Part shown: positions 1 to 7,010 of the stretch, piece after piece
How positions within the stretch are numbered: position 1 is the stretch's first letter
Layout: each line of letters opens with the position of its first letter
Assembly (NCBI GenBank): GCA_035591015.1
Contig: JAXIUW010160003.1
Span: forward strand, 1 to 10,037
Direction of reading: 5' to 3'
DNA length: 10,037 nt
Source of the DNA: Cephalothrix simula
Taxonomy: Eukaryota > Nemertea > Palaeonemertea > Archinemertea > Cephalotrichidae
The notes under the pieces: model-generated
Told to the model about the DNA's origin: nothing
Database searches by the model: none
Seen by the model: the letters and a program-made list of their open reading frames with translations, nothing else
Position numbers and translations under genes: made by a program

Positions 1-33
1 ATCTTCACTTGAAGAGGCATGTTCGTCCGCCAT
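1..33 (-). CDS. Candidate N-terminus of an unidentified gene, running off the left edge
   Basis: On the minus strand an ATG at 33-31 sits in a strong initiation context (AAAATGG) and opens 11 codons reading MADEHASSSED, which reach base 1 without a stop. Met-Ala followed by an acidic, Ser-rich stretch is a common start for animal intracellular proteins, but too little is visible to name a family. Twelve bases upstream of the ATG is a pyrimidine-rich run ending in CAG (minus strand, plus-strand bases 43-57), which could be a splice acceptor. The 5' UTR may therefore start in another exon, or be trans-spliced if this lineage does that. It would be transcribed in the same direction as the MXD gene, with its start about 4.2 kb beyond the MXD poly(A) signal. 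The AAAATGGCGGAC string also resembles a YY1-type site, which often overlaps start codons. Eleven codons can be open by chance, so the call is tentative. Confidence 0.42.
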   Translation of the reverse strand, partial: MADEHASSSED

Positions 34-110
34 TTTGAATTTCTGCGAAGGGACACAATCATGATGATACCGGAAATACTATGTCTCGACGTTACGTTTC
101 GAGTGAAAAG
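34..110 (-). promoter_or_regulatory. Possible 5' UTR and promoter of the left-edge gene
   Basis: This stretch lies directly upstream of the candidate minus-strand ATG. It holds an ETS-like core ACCGGAAAT on the plus strand at 69-77 and a CpG-containing block at 87-102 (CGACGTTACGTTTCGA). ETS cores and CpG-richer sequence are usual in TATA-less housekeeping promoters. A possible splice acceptor on the minus strand ends at 43, so part of the stretch may be intron instead. No TATA box is seen at a suitable distance. The call depends on the ATG at 33 being real. Confidence 0.25.
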
Positions 111-540
111 TCAAAAAAAGACAAATAAAAATTATAAAATCTTCATAACGATCCATAACTCGCTTTAGATGTTCGAATAAAGTGTTTTCCTACAAGAGGC
201 AGGTATACTGGTTTTATTATACCCATTCTAACTTGTCCAAGTTGGAATATTCTGCATTTAGATGAAAAATAAAAATAATGTAGGAATTTTGAAAAATTCC
301 AAAGTAAAAAACAGCCTATTTTGTTAAATTTTTTGCAGTTTAATGGCATTTAGTTATGAAAATCAATAAAATGATTGGTATCTAACAATAATTAAGCGTA
401 TATAGTCATTTATAATGCTTTTTCTGGAATTTATTTAAATTGCAGGATTTAGGCCTGCCGTGCCTACATCTCTAAATCAGTTTTTTGAGATGTATGAAAT
501 ATATCTACCTTTTATCCCGAGCGACTAGTTAGGTTTATCT
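111..540. other. AT-rich non-coding stretch
   Basis: No coding signal is visible. The 68-codon minus-strand frame at 143-349 is rich in Phe, Lys and Ile, as expected of AT-rich random sequence, and matches no family I recognise. No RNA gene or clear repeat was found. Confidence 0.5.
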
Positions 541-640
541 CGCTGCGAAATCACCGCGGGGACATATATACGCGCATTTGTGAAAACCCACTCTTCGCGA
601 GGTTACCGCCTCGATATCGTTTCCATTCTTTCCTTACCGA
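541..640. promoter_or_regulatory. CpG-rich patch, possible promoter or distal first exon
   Basis: This short block stands out from its AT-rich surroundings by its CpG content (CGCTGCG, CACCGCGG, ACGCGC, TTCGCGAGG, ACCGCCTCG). It has a TATATA string at 565-570 that could act on either strand, and a small hairpin with arms CGAGG (598-602) and CCTCG (609-613). On the minus strand a start just below the TATATA would lead toward the left-edge gene, and AAAAG|GTAGAT near 510-520 could be a donor. It might therefore be a non-coding first exon. Equally it could be the edge of a repeat. Inference only. Confidence 0.2.
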
Positions 641-763
641 TTTGTGGTTCTTTTGTGATTTTAAAATAGAAAACATGCAAAATTGTTTTTTCATGAGCAG
701 CTGGTTAAGTCCTATTAGGTCATTGATCTATTTGAGAACGGAAAACACGTTAAAACATATACA

Positions 764-1336
764 CAATTGGCTGGAAAAATTGTCGGAGGAGCTACCAAAA
801 AGGGTTCCCCCTAAGTCATCTATTCGTAACATTAACCTAGGAAAACTATACATTTTTTTAAAAAGGTCATGGAACGAACTTCGGTTTGTTTTGGTTTTCG
901 ATCAACTGTGGCGCCCCTAGCGGCAAAAATGTGAATTTCGACAGAGTACGGCGAAACTGGTAGCACATGGGTAAAATTGGATGGTGGAAATAGCACAACT
1001 CTTTTAATGACGTCATCAAAATGGCGTTGTGGGGTGTTATTTTGATAATCAAAATGGTGCACATTAACTAAAAATGGTGCGCTTTTACCTATCTGCTAAC
1101 TCAGAAGTCGAAATTCACATTTTTGCCGCTAGGGGCGCCACAGTTGATCGAAATTCATTGAAAACCAAAACAGACCAAAGTCGTTCACTTTTCAAAAATG
1201 TATACATGTAGTTTTCCTCGATTAATGTTACAAATAGATGACTTAGGGGAGGCCTTTTTGGTTGTTCCTCCGACATTTTTTCCAGCCAATAGGTGACTTA
1301 GGGGGGAATGCCTCTGACAAATTTTCCAGCCAATTG
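764..1336. repeat. Foldback (inverted-repeat) element, MITE-like
   Basis: Two long arms are inverted copies of each other: 764-942 on the left and 1107-1336 on the right. The innermost 47 bases are a perfect inverted match (896-942 against 1107-1153), including the GGCGCC-containing core. Outward the arms diverge by substitutions and small indels but share recognisable blocks down to CAATTGGCTGG (764-774) and its complement ending at 1336. Inward, similarity weakens but continues to a centre near 1030, marked by ATCAAAAT (1015-1022) and ATTTTGAT (1039-1046). The right arm has an extra copy of the block from AATAG to CCAGCC (1233-1287 and 1288-1331). Weak similarity may extend the ends to about 738 and 1351. 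No transposase is encoded and no target-site duplication could be fixed, so this is a non-autonomous foldback or MITE-like repeat of unknown family. Confidence 0.85.
1233..1331. repeat. Tandem duplication within the right arm of the foldback
   Basis: Two diverged copies lie head to tail, 1233-1287 and 1288-1331. Each begins AATAG(A/G)TGACTTAGGGG and ends TTTTCCAGCC. The left arm has only one copy of this block (about 769-826, inverted), so the duplication, or a loss on the left, happened in one arm after the palindrome formed. Confidence 0.75.
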
Positions 1337-2580
1337 TATATTAAAACTATAGTGCCGTATTAACTATAGCAGATGTGCCACCTCAAGAACCTCTCCAAAC
1401 CACTTGTTTTCAACTCGAGTAAAAAAACAGGAACAATAGAATTAGAAAACAAGCAAACGACCTTGAACCAAATAAAAACACGGAAGATATAGTTCGTATT
1501 ACATGAAATAGAATTTTATTCTCATTTAGAGAATACTTAACAGTTTAATTATATTATTATTCATATATATTTACACGAACTTTTTTCCAATTCTAAATAT
1601 ATATGCTCAATTCAGAGCTTTATACAATTTTTTTACGTATGACGTAACGGATTTTGGATCAGGCTCAATGCTGACCATTGCATTTGCATTGAGAAAAAAA
1701 AGACCCATGCGTGCCTTGTCTTTGATCATTGGAAAGTTTACAGTTTGACATACACACATGGACTTGGGAAGAAATTCTACACAAAAATACACAACGTCAC
1801 AACCTCGTTTAACTACAGCACATGAAATTGTGACGTCACAAATTCTTGTTTAAAATCGAGAAATAATGAAAGAAATTAAGCACTCTTTAGGGACTATTTT
1901 ATAGATATTCATCCGCAATTTTTCATACACACTCATTCTTATTAAATTATATCATACACACGATAATATTATATAGCCAATGTCATATAAATGATGAAAT
2001 GCAAATGGGAAAATTTGGGATCTTAAAAAAGATGTTTGACCCCATCGCGTATTATTACACTTTGGGGTCATTTTGTGTCATACACGTCACAGCGATACTG
2101 AGATCAGATTGGTTACACTGGCTCGCGAATGAATATAAAAGAAAATAGTCCGAAAAGAATGCAAAAGGGCCTGCAATCTTTATAATCTGTATTAGCACCA
2201 GCGGCTTCCCCCTTATACATACAATATACAATCCCTTTAATTATTTTACCCACCCAGGTTTAGGAACCCATAATACTTATCACACCGTTGTATTACTCCG
2301 CGTCATAATATATATAATTACCCGTTTTAATTTGAAATTAATTCATTATATAAAGTGGACACGAAACATGCTCAATGAATATTTATGTTTTAGGAAAAAT
2401 ACAACGGATTAAAAAAGTACTATATGAACGACTTAAAATAAAATCACGCATTAAATATACAAAGATCATTATTCAATCATTCAATTTAAAATTCATTAAA
2501 TTCTTTTCATTAAGATTAAACATTTCATTGCAAAAGACATAACATCAATTCAAAAAAAAATCACAACAAAAAATCCATAA
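1337..2580. other. AT-rich intergenic DNA with one short hairpin
   Basis: No exon-like frame or RNA gene is seen. A perfect 8-bp inverted pair TGACCCCA (2037-2044) and TGGGGTCA (2063-2070) encloses an 18-base loop. A full CRE octamer TGACGTCA lies at 1831-1838. The 61-codon minus-strand frame at 1607-1792 has no recognisable domain. Confidence 0.5.
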
Positions 2581-2641
2581 TACGGGGCCCCGAAAGGGGT
2601 TTAGAAATCCGGATGGACCAAATCCCTTTCGGGGCTCCGTA
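2581..2641. repeat. GC-rich 61-bp hairpin
   Basis: The arms TACGGGGCCCCGAAAGGG (2581-2598) and CCCTTTCGGGGCTCCGTA (2624-2641) pair over 18 bases with one mismatch. Four further inner positions (2599-2602 against 2620-2623) pair with one G:T. The loop holds the palindrome ATCCGGAT. The block is strikingly GC-rich in an AT-rich neighbourhood. It could be the remnant of a small inverted-repeat element or a transcribed stem. There is no coding potential. Confidence 0.8.
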
Positions 2642-2899
2642 CTTTTTCAGACATAGCAGAGGAATAAAGGACAGGGTTTTTACCTGCTAATTATCGATCG
2701 TGCAAATTATTCCATTAAAACAGTATTCCTAGCTAGGTCCAAAAATATTATCCAATAGTTCAGGCGCCCTCGAAGGTCAAGTGAGGAATGTAACGTTTCG
2801 AATACAAGATAATCCAAAAATAATCCGGCTTGGATTTTGTCATGAATATATATCCGGGAAGTTAAAAACACCGGTCCACGCATTTATAATGCTGCCCAA

Positions 2900-2930
2900 C
2901 ATTTCGGCATAGTCCTATAATGCCGAAATG
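2900..2930. repeat. Perfect 11-bp stem hairpin
   Basis: CATTTCGGCAT (2900-2910) is the exact reverse complement of ATGCCGAAATG (2920-2930), with a 9-base loop. The stem is too short for a microRNA precursor and does not extend on either side. Confidence 0.7.
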
Positions 2931-3271
2931 GTTAGAGATGTTATACTAATATGCATTTATAAATCCAAACTATACCCAAATGGCACAGAATATTATATAT
3001 TTAGTTTGGCACACTTTATAATCAATAATACGAGATTCAGACCTCTTAAAGAGCACAATTCTGCATATTCACTTGTTCAAGGAGTGTGAAAAAAATTGGT
3101 TCCTTTAAAATCCAATATATATTAATTATTGCTGGATATTAATTGAAAAATTACTGAAGAATGTTCAGTGCAAAGCCTGTGAATAACCAAGTTAACGAGT
3201 GCAAAAAGGGGGGGAAATCGTGGATAGTTGGGAAGACTGGCTGTAAAAGAAAAGAACTAAAAAATTTATTC

Positions 3272-3575
3272 CCTATTTTGCTAAAACTTTTTCCCCATTT
3301 TGGTAAAAATATTTAAAAAGGAATATTTTTGAATAATTTATACATTAAATCACTCTCACGCCATGCAAACAGTTTCTGCTAAATGTTATATTCATAAGTT
3401 TATGCCATTTAGGTAATAAATTATGAAAAATTTTGAATATTTTAAAACTTTTTAACATTTTTTAAACAGATGTTTTTTAAATATTTATATAACCCCTTGA
3501 ATTTGAATGTTTTAAATACCGGTATGTATTTATTTAAATTCATTTTAAATTTTAATTTGCATTTAGCAAAATAGG
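3272..3575. repeat. Possible 304-bp element bounded by short inverted repeats
   Basis: CCTATTTTGCTAAA (3272-3285) recurs inverted as TTTAGCAAAATAGG (3562-3575), an exact 14-base match, with weaker similarity one or two bases outside. Just inside the left end a diverged second copy, CCCCATTTTGGTAAAAA (about 3293-3309), lies in tandem. The interior is very AT-rich with no reading frame. The size and ends would suit a MITE, but internal arms do not match and no target-site duplication is evident. Confidence 0.4.
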
Positions 3576-3592
3576 AAAATAGCAATGCCAAT

Positions 3593-3608
3593 CTTTAATA
3601 TATTAAAG
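3593..3608. repeat. Perfect 16-bp palindrome
   Basis: CTTTAATATATTAAAG is its own reverse complement. It lies 18 bases beyond the right end of the 3272-3575 inverted pair. With so AT-rich a composition it may be chance. Confidence 0.6.
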
Positions 3609-3854
3609 GTTCCCTGAGGGCTGGAAAATTGAATTTTATAATCATTGTTTTTAATGCCCCATTCGGCTAAAATTGGATGGAATGCTAAATTTTACAAATT
3701 TCATACGAGATCTTTAAATTACAATTCATAGGTTCCTCTTTATCTCTCGGTGTCGGGCTTTCAACTTTAACCTTAGTTTCTTTCTAATGCACCATTAAAT
3801 TCAGGGGGCTGATGGACATTATTCATTATGGCACTTAATAGAATCTCTCCCTCA

Positions 3855-3874
3855 ATATATATATATATATATAT
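3855..3874. repeat. (AT)10 microsatellite
   Basis: Ten uninterrupted AT units. Confidence 0.95.
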
Positions 3875-4269
3875 TAGTAAGTTTCCTTTGAATATCACAA
3901 TATTGGTTCTATGTATTGCACACACTCTAAGCTTAGCTTAGGTTTCCCTAGTTAAAATGCAAGGAAATGTAATATACAGGGGTCAACACTGAATAATACA
4001 TTCCCAAATTATACCTTTAGGAAAGATACTATATCAATATATACATGTATCAAATCAATTTAAATAAATTATAATTCTAAATTTCAAAGCGCGATGTAGA
4101 ATCTGTCAAATCATCGCGCCAAAATGAACAATGCTCATTGGTTAAAAATAATCAATATCATTTTTATATGCTGCTGTTGGCTAGTGCGGTACTACAGAGC
4201 CACATTAATTTTACTTGCTGATAAAAGGAGGAGATAGAAGTATTTTTTGGGAATTCAACATATTGGAGG

Positions 4270-4490
4270 GAGACATAATAAAGACAAGATTTATTAATCT
4301 TGCTAAATTTTTTTTGAATATTTTTTAAAAATAAAACAATATCACCACAGGCATTTGCACGTATTTAAACAAGCACATAATTGGGCTATTCAATCCATCG
4401 TTTTAATACGATTCTTAAATCCCCTAAAAATGCTGCTAGTCCTAAACATTGTAGCAAAACCTGTTTAGCGGCCGACAATTTCAACCGGGC
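4270..4490 (-). other. Mxd: Putative 3' UTR of the MXD gene
   Basis: This is the sequence downstream of the TGA at 4493-4491 on the minus strand, about 200-220 bases long if the poly(A) signal at 4295-4290 is used. Other AATAAA strings lie further down on the same strand (3534-3529, 3270-3265, 1520-1515), so a longer 3' UTR is possible. The plus-strand 73-codon frame at 4381-4602 overlaps the true exon antisense and is not considered coding. Confidence 0.6.
4290..4295 (-). terminator. Poly(A) signal AATAAA in a small hairpin
   Basis: AATAAA reads on the minus strand 196-201 bases past the stop codon, the first such hexamer downstream. It overlaps a perfect 7-bp stem: CAAGATT (4285-4291) pairs with AATCTTG (4296-4302) around the loop TATT. 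A U-rich run (GTCTTTATTATGTC on the minus strand) follows. Its position is typical for a cleavage signal, but use is not proven. Confidence 0.55.
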
Positions 4491-4621
4491 TCATCGTGAG
4501 TCGTTCAGTGTTAAACTGAAGCTATTAACACCCGTACAATCGCTACCCATAGACCCTAGGCTGCTGTGCGATTCGTCAGTGTCGCTTAAATTGCTATTGT
4601 AACCAATGATGTCAACCTCAT
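4491..4621 (-). CDS. Mxd: MXD/MAD/MXI1-family repressor, last coding exon (C-terminal tail)
   Basis: On the minus strand a strong acceptor (T-rich tract, then CAG) ends at 4622. The exon begins AT, which joins the single G left by the upstream exon to make GAT (Asp). The frame then runs 42 codons to TGA at 4493-4491. The peptide starts EVDIIGYNSN, continues LSDTDESHSSLGSMGSD and ends SFSLTLNDSR. The family pattern is an acidic (E/D)VD patch, then SD.D..SSL.S.GSD and a short hydrophobic end, as in vertebrate MXI1 and MXD1. The Gly-Tyr-Ser that follows GSD in vertebrates is replaced here by CTGV. The tail lies after the zipper; its function is poorly defined, with serines that may be phosphorylated. 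The phase match and the shared C-terminal motif make this the partner of the exon at 9272-9470. I am confident of the family, less so of which member. Confidence 0.9.
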
Positions 4622-4985
4622 CTGAAAAAAAGAAAAAATGTGTTTAAAATTTCGAAAAATTCAAATTATTTTTGTAAAAAAAAGAAGGTAGTAAAAAATT
4701 GTACATGTGGGTAGTCAAAAGGGGGTAATTAAGGCCGGCACAAAGGAGTATGGTCACTAATATTCCGACAGGGCTTAAAGTATTAGTGGTAAAAAGGCCC
4801 AATCCCAGCCTTGGCCACCATATTCGAAAAATGGCGGCCAAAATGTGCGTCCGCTATGGGCTTTTCCCTTTTATAGGGGTATTCAGTCTGGCACAGCGCC
4901 ACCACGTCAAACCGAATAACTAGAATAACATCAGCATTATCATTTGCCAACAGATTAGTTGGTAAGTTCTATTTCAGTGCGTTAG

Positions 4986-5054
4986 CTAATCAGAACGTGA
5001 TATGCCGTGACGTGGAATCGATCGAAGTTGACTAATTGACTAATCAGTAACGTG
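4986..5054 (+). promoter_or_regulatory. Direct repeat with homeodomain-type TAAT cores
   Basis: CTAATCAGAACGTG (4986-4999) and CTAATCAGTAACGTG (5040-5054) are near-identical direct copies 54 bases apart, the second having one extra T. Further TAAT/ATTA-type cores flank them (ATTAGTTGG near 4953, GACTAATTGACTAAT at 5030-5044), along with TGACGTGG at 5008. Clustering of such cores is seen in enhancers. Function is inferred. Confidence 0.3.
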
Positions 5055-5788
5055 TGGCCGGTTTTCTCAGCGAGTGGGTTTTGTTGATAAACATAAGTGA
5101 ACGGAGTGCGTCTTTAAACTTATTTTGGATGAAATATGGCTTTTAAATTTCAATTTCATTGGTATTATTTTTATGAATATCTGATGAATTTGCAATTTGT
5201 CACTAATTTTGGAATACATGTACATAATTGATGGATCGCAGAAAATAGTTTGGTACACTATAAAAATGTACTAGCAACAATAAATATTCAATGGTATCAA
5301 TCTACCTAAGCACTGTTATGGAAAAAAACAGAAGGGCTATAATGGATCCAATCCTACAGATTCCTAATTTTATCATTCTAATTATAGTTCATTAATGGTC
5401 AAACTTCACAATTTTCCCAACTGTTGAAACAAATGAACTAACTAACCACCAACTTTGAGAGATAAACCCTGTTCGGCTTCCTGTAATTAGGCTGTAAAAC
5501 ATTCCCCTTTCTACATTACTAAGCAAAATTATAGACCTAAGACGATCTTAAACCTATAGCATTTCCCTGATGGTTTTAAACATGTATTTACTGGTGAACC
5601 AGCATCTAGGCCTACACAAATAAGACCATGTTTCGAGGAAGTCATGTAGTAGTTTATTTTTCATGATTGTTTCCGTAATTATTTATTAATAGCAATCTTC
5701 CTATGACCCTACACACATCACTATTTTAATAGATTAATGAATAACATATCCGGAAATAAAATCATCATGAGTGAATTTAAATGCTGAA

Positions 5789-5839
5789 ACGTCATAGTAA
5801 ATGACGTCATAAACTACGTCATCAAACAATGTACGTCGA
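5789..5839 (+). promoter_or_regulatory. Cluster of CRE/ATF-like half-sites
   Basis: ACGTCAT occurs at 5789-5795, 5804-5810 and 5816-5822, followed by ACGTCGA at 5833-5839, with start-to-start spacings of 15, 12 and 17 bases. The second lies within a full palindromic CRE, TGACGTCA, at 5802-5809. CREB/ATF and related bZIP factors bind such sites. The near-regular spacing may also reflect a decayed tandem repeat. Confidence 0.4.
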
Positions 5840-6482
5840 ACTTTTTTTCTAGTAATATATTTTTTTAAATTGTGCGATTCATCTTTGCTTAGCGACCCCT
5901 TTTTGCATAGTATGGAGTTTAGTGGTTTGGCCATTCATTGAAAACACCTCTTACACACGCTTTATATTAGAAGTAGGTTAAAATGACGTATATCATTATT
6001 TTTTCATAAAGATAAAACATCAAAATCATGTTTTAATAATAGATCTTAATTGGCCATATCGATCGCTGTAGTATTGATTTAAAAGATCAGTATGACGTTC
6101 TGTTAAAAAATACCAATATTAATAATTCCCCTCCCAATTTTTATGGATAAGGATAAGCCTACTGAATATAGGCTGGTATGTACTTCTAATCCAATATGGC
6201 GTAATCATACCTATTACCTGTCTATATGGGCATGGGGGTCACAGGCAGCAGGTGGCACAATTACCTATTTTATCAGGTTTTATGCAAAAATAGGCCAGAT
6301 TGGTTTCATTGTAATTCTACCAGATACAAAATTAGAATTGCTAAACTTGAATGCTGGCAGATGATGAAAAATCTGGTCCTATAATATGCAGATGTTAAAC
6401 TATTTACTATCAGAAACAGTTGCGCACCTGAGCGGAACAGCCTATAGTATTAGTTCGCGGGAGACAGTTTGGAACCTCCATT

Positions 6483-6505
6483 TTTGGCGCGGAATAATTT
6501 CGCGC
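6483..6505 (+). promoter_or_regulatory. Paired E2F-like sites
   Basis: TTTGGCGC (6483-6490) and TTTCGCGC (6498-6505) both fit the E2F consensus TTTSSCGC, in the same orientation with starts 15 bases apart. They sit in a CpG-richer patch (about 6420-6540) that also has GCGCACCTG (6422-6430), GCGCAGGTG (6502-6510) and AAAATGGCG near 6512. This could be an intronic promoter or enhancer; no transcript evidence is available. Confidence 0.4.
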
Positions 6506-6714
6506 AGGTGAAAAATGGCGTCTGCCAACGCGTGCCGATATTGAAATGAGGTCAACCCTTTCTAACCTTAATCTGAGGACAATAAAATGGTGGGTATTTG
6601 TACAGAACACCGAAATCTTTGAATCAAGGCCGGGAGTGGATTTTACGACAATAAACTACAATGGATTCAGCTGGATTCAGTTAAATTTCTCATTCTGATT
6701 TGTCAAGGACCCAG

Positions 6715-6728
6715 CTGGCACGTGCCAG
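6715..6728. promoter_or_regulatory. CACGTG E-box in a 14-bp palindrome
   Basis: CTGGCACGTGCCAG is a perfect palindrome with the canonical E-box CACGTG at 6719-6724. It is preceded by a second E-box, CAGCTG, at 6712-6717. CACGTG is the preferred site of MYC/MAX and MXD/MAX dimers, so a site within an MXD intron could serve feedback. It is the only CACGTG I found in the window, though about one would be expected by chance. Confidence 0.45.
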
Positions 6729-6998
6729 GCATCTGGACCTAAAGCATTTTAGGCACGCGACAAAATAAATGCCAATCCACTCTAGCGAAGAATTTTTTGT
6801 CAAACTTTGAGAACCGTACAATACCTGACCTTATAGACTTGTAACCAGGTGTACCCAAAAAGGGATTCGTTAAAATTTATAAATAACCCACCGAGAATAG
6901 AAATTGTCCTACTTTTTACTCAATATATATTGTTAATATTTTGTCGTTTTGTAACCTTGCGCGGAAAAAAACGGTCACTCTCAAGGCAAATTACTCAT

Positions 6999-7010
6999 TT
7001 TCGCGCGAAA
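6999..7010. promoter_or_regulatory. Palindromic E2F-like site
   Basis: TTTCGCGCGAAA is a perfect 12-bp palindrome that presents an E2F-type TTTCGCGC on each strand. Confidence 0.4.

Larger units (their letters stand above)
2642..4269. other. AT-rich intergenic DNA between the GC hairpin and the MXD 3' end
   Basis: Apart from the repeats listed separately, nothing gene-like is seen. Frames on both strands are short and AT-driven. Near 4089-4119 a hairpin pairs GCGCGATG (4089-4096) with CATCGCGC (4112-4119). Its right arm runs into GCGCCAAA (4116-4123), an E2F-like site on the minus strand, just beyond the expected MXD cleavage point. Confidence 0.5.

Noticed and set aside
598-613. GGTTACCGCC considered as a tRNA B-box
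   Set aside because: It does not fit GGTTCRANYCC, and there is no A-box, acceptor stem or anticodon arm around it.
642-920. 92-codon plus-strand frame
   Set aside because: Its second half is simply the left arm of the foldback element, and the first half has no family resemblance or conserved context.
832-1064. Two overlapping minus-strand frames of 76 and 65 codons
   Set aside because: They lie across the arm and spacer of the foldback element in two frames and resemble no transposase or other protein.
2900-2930. Hairpin considered as a microRNA precursor
   Set aside because: The stem is only 11 bp with a 9-base loop and no extended pairing; precursors need a much longer stem.
4381-4602. 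73-codon plus-strand frame
   Set aside because: It is antisense to the MXD last exon and 3' UTR, where the minus strand carries a family-specific peptide with matching splice phase.
6143-6364. 73-codon plus-strand frame
   Set aside because: The peptide is not recognised, there are no splice signals in a fitting place, and it lies within the intron on the opposite strand.
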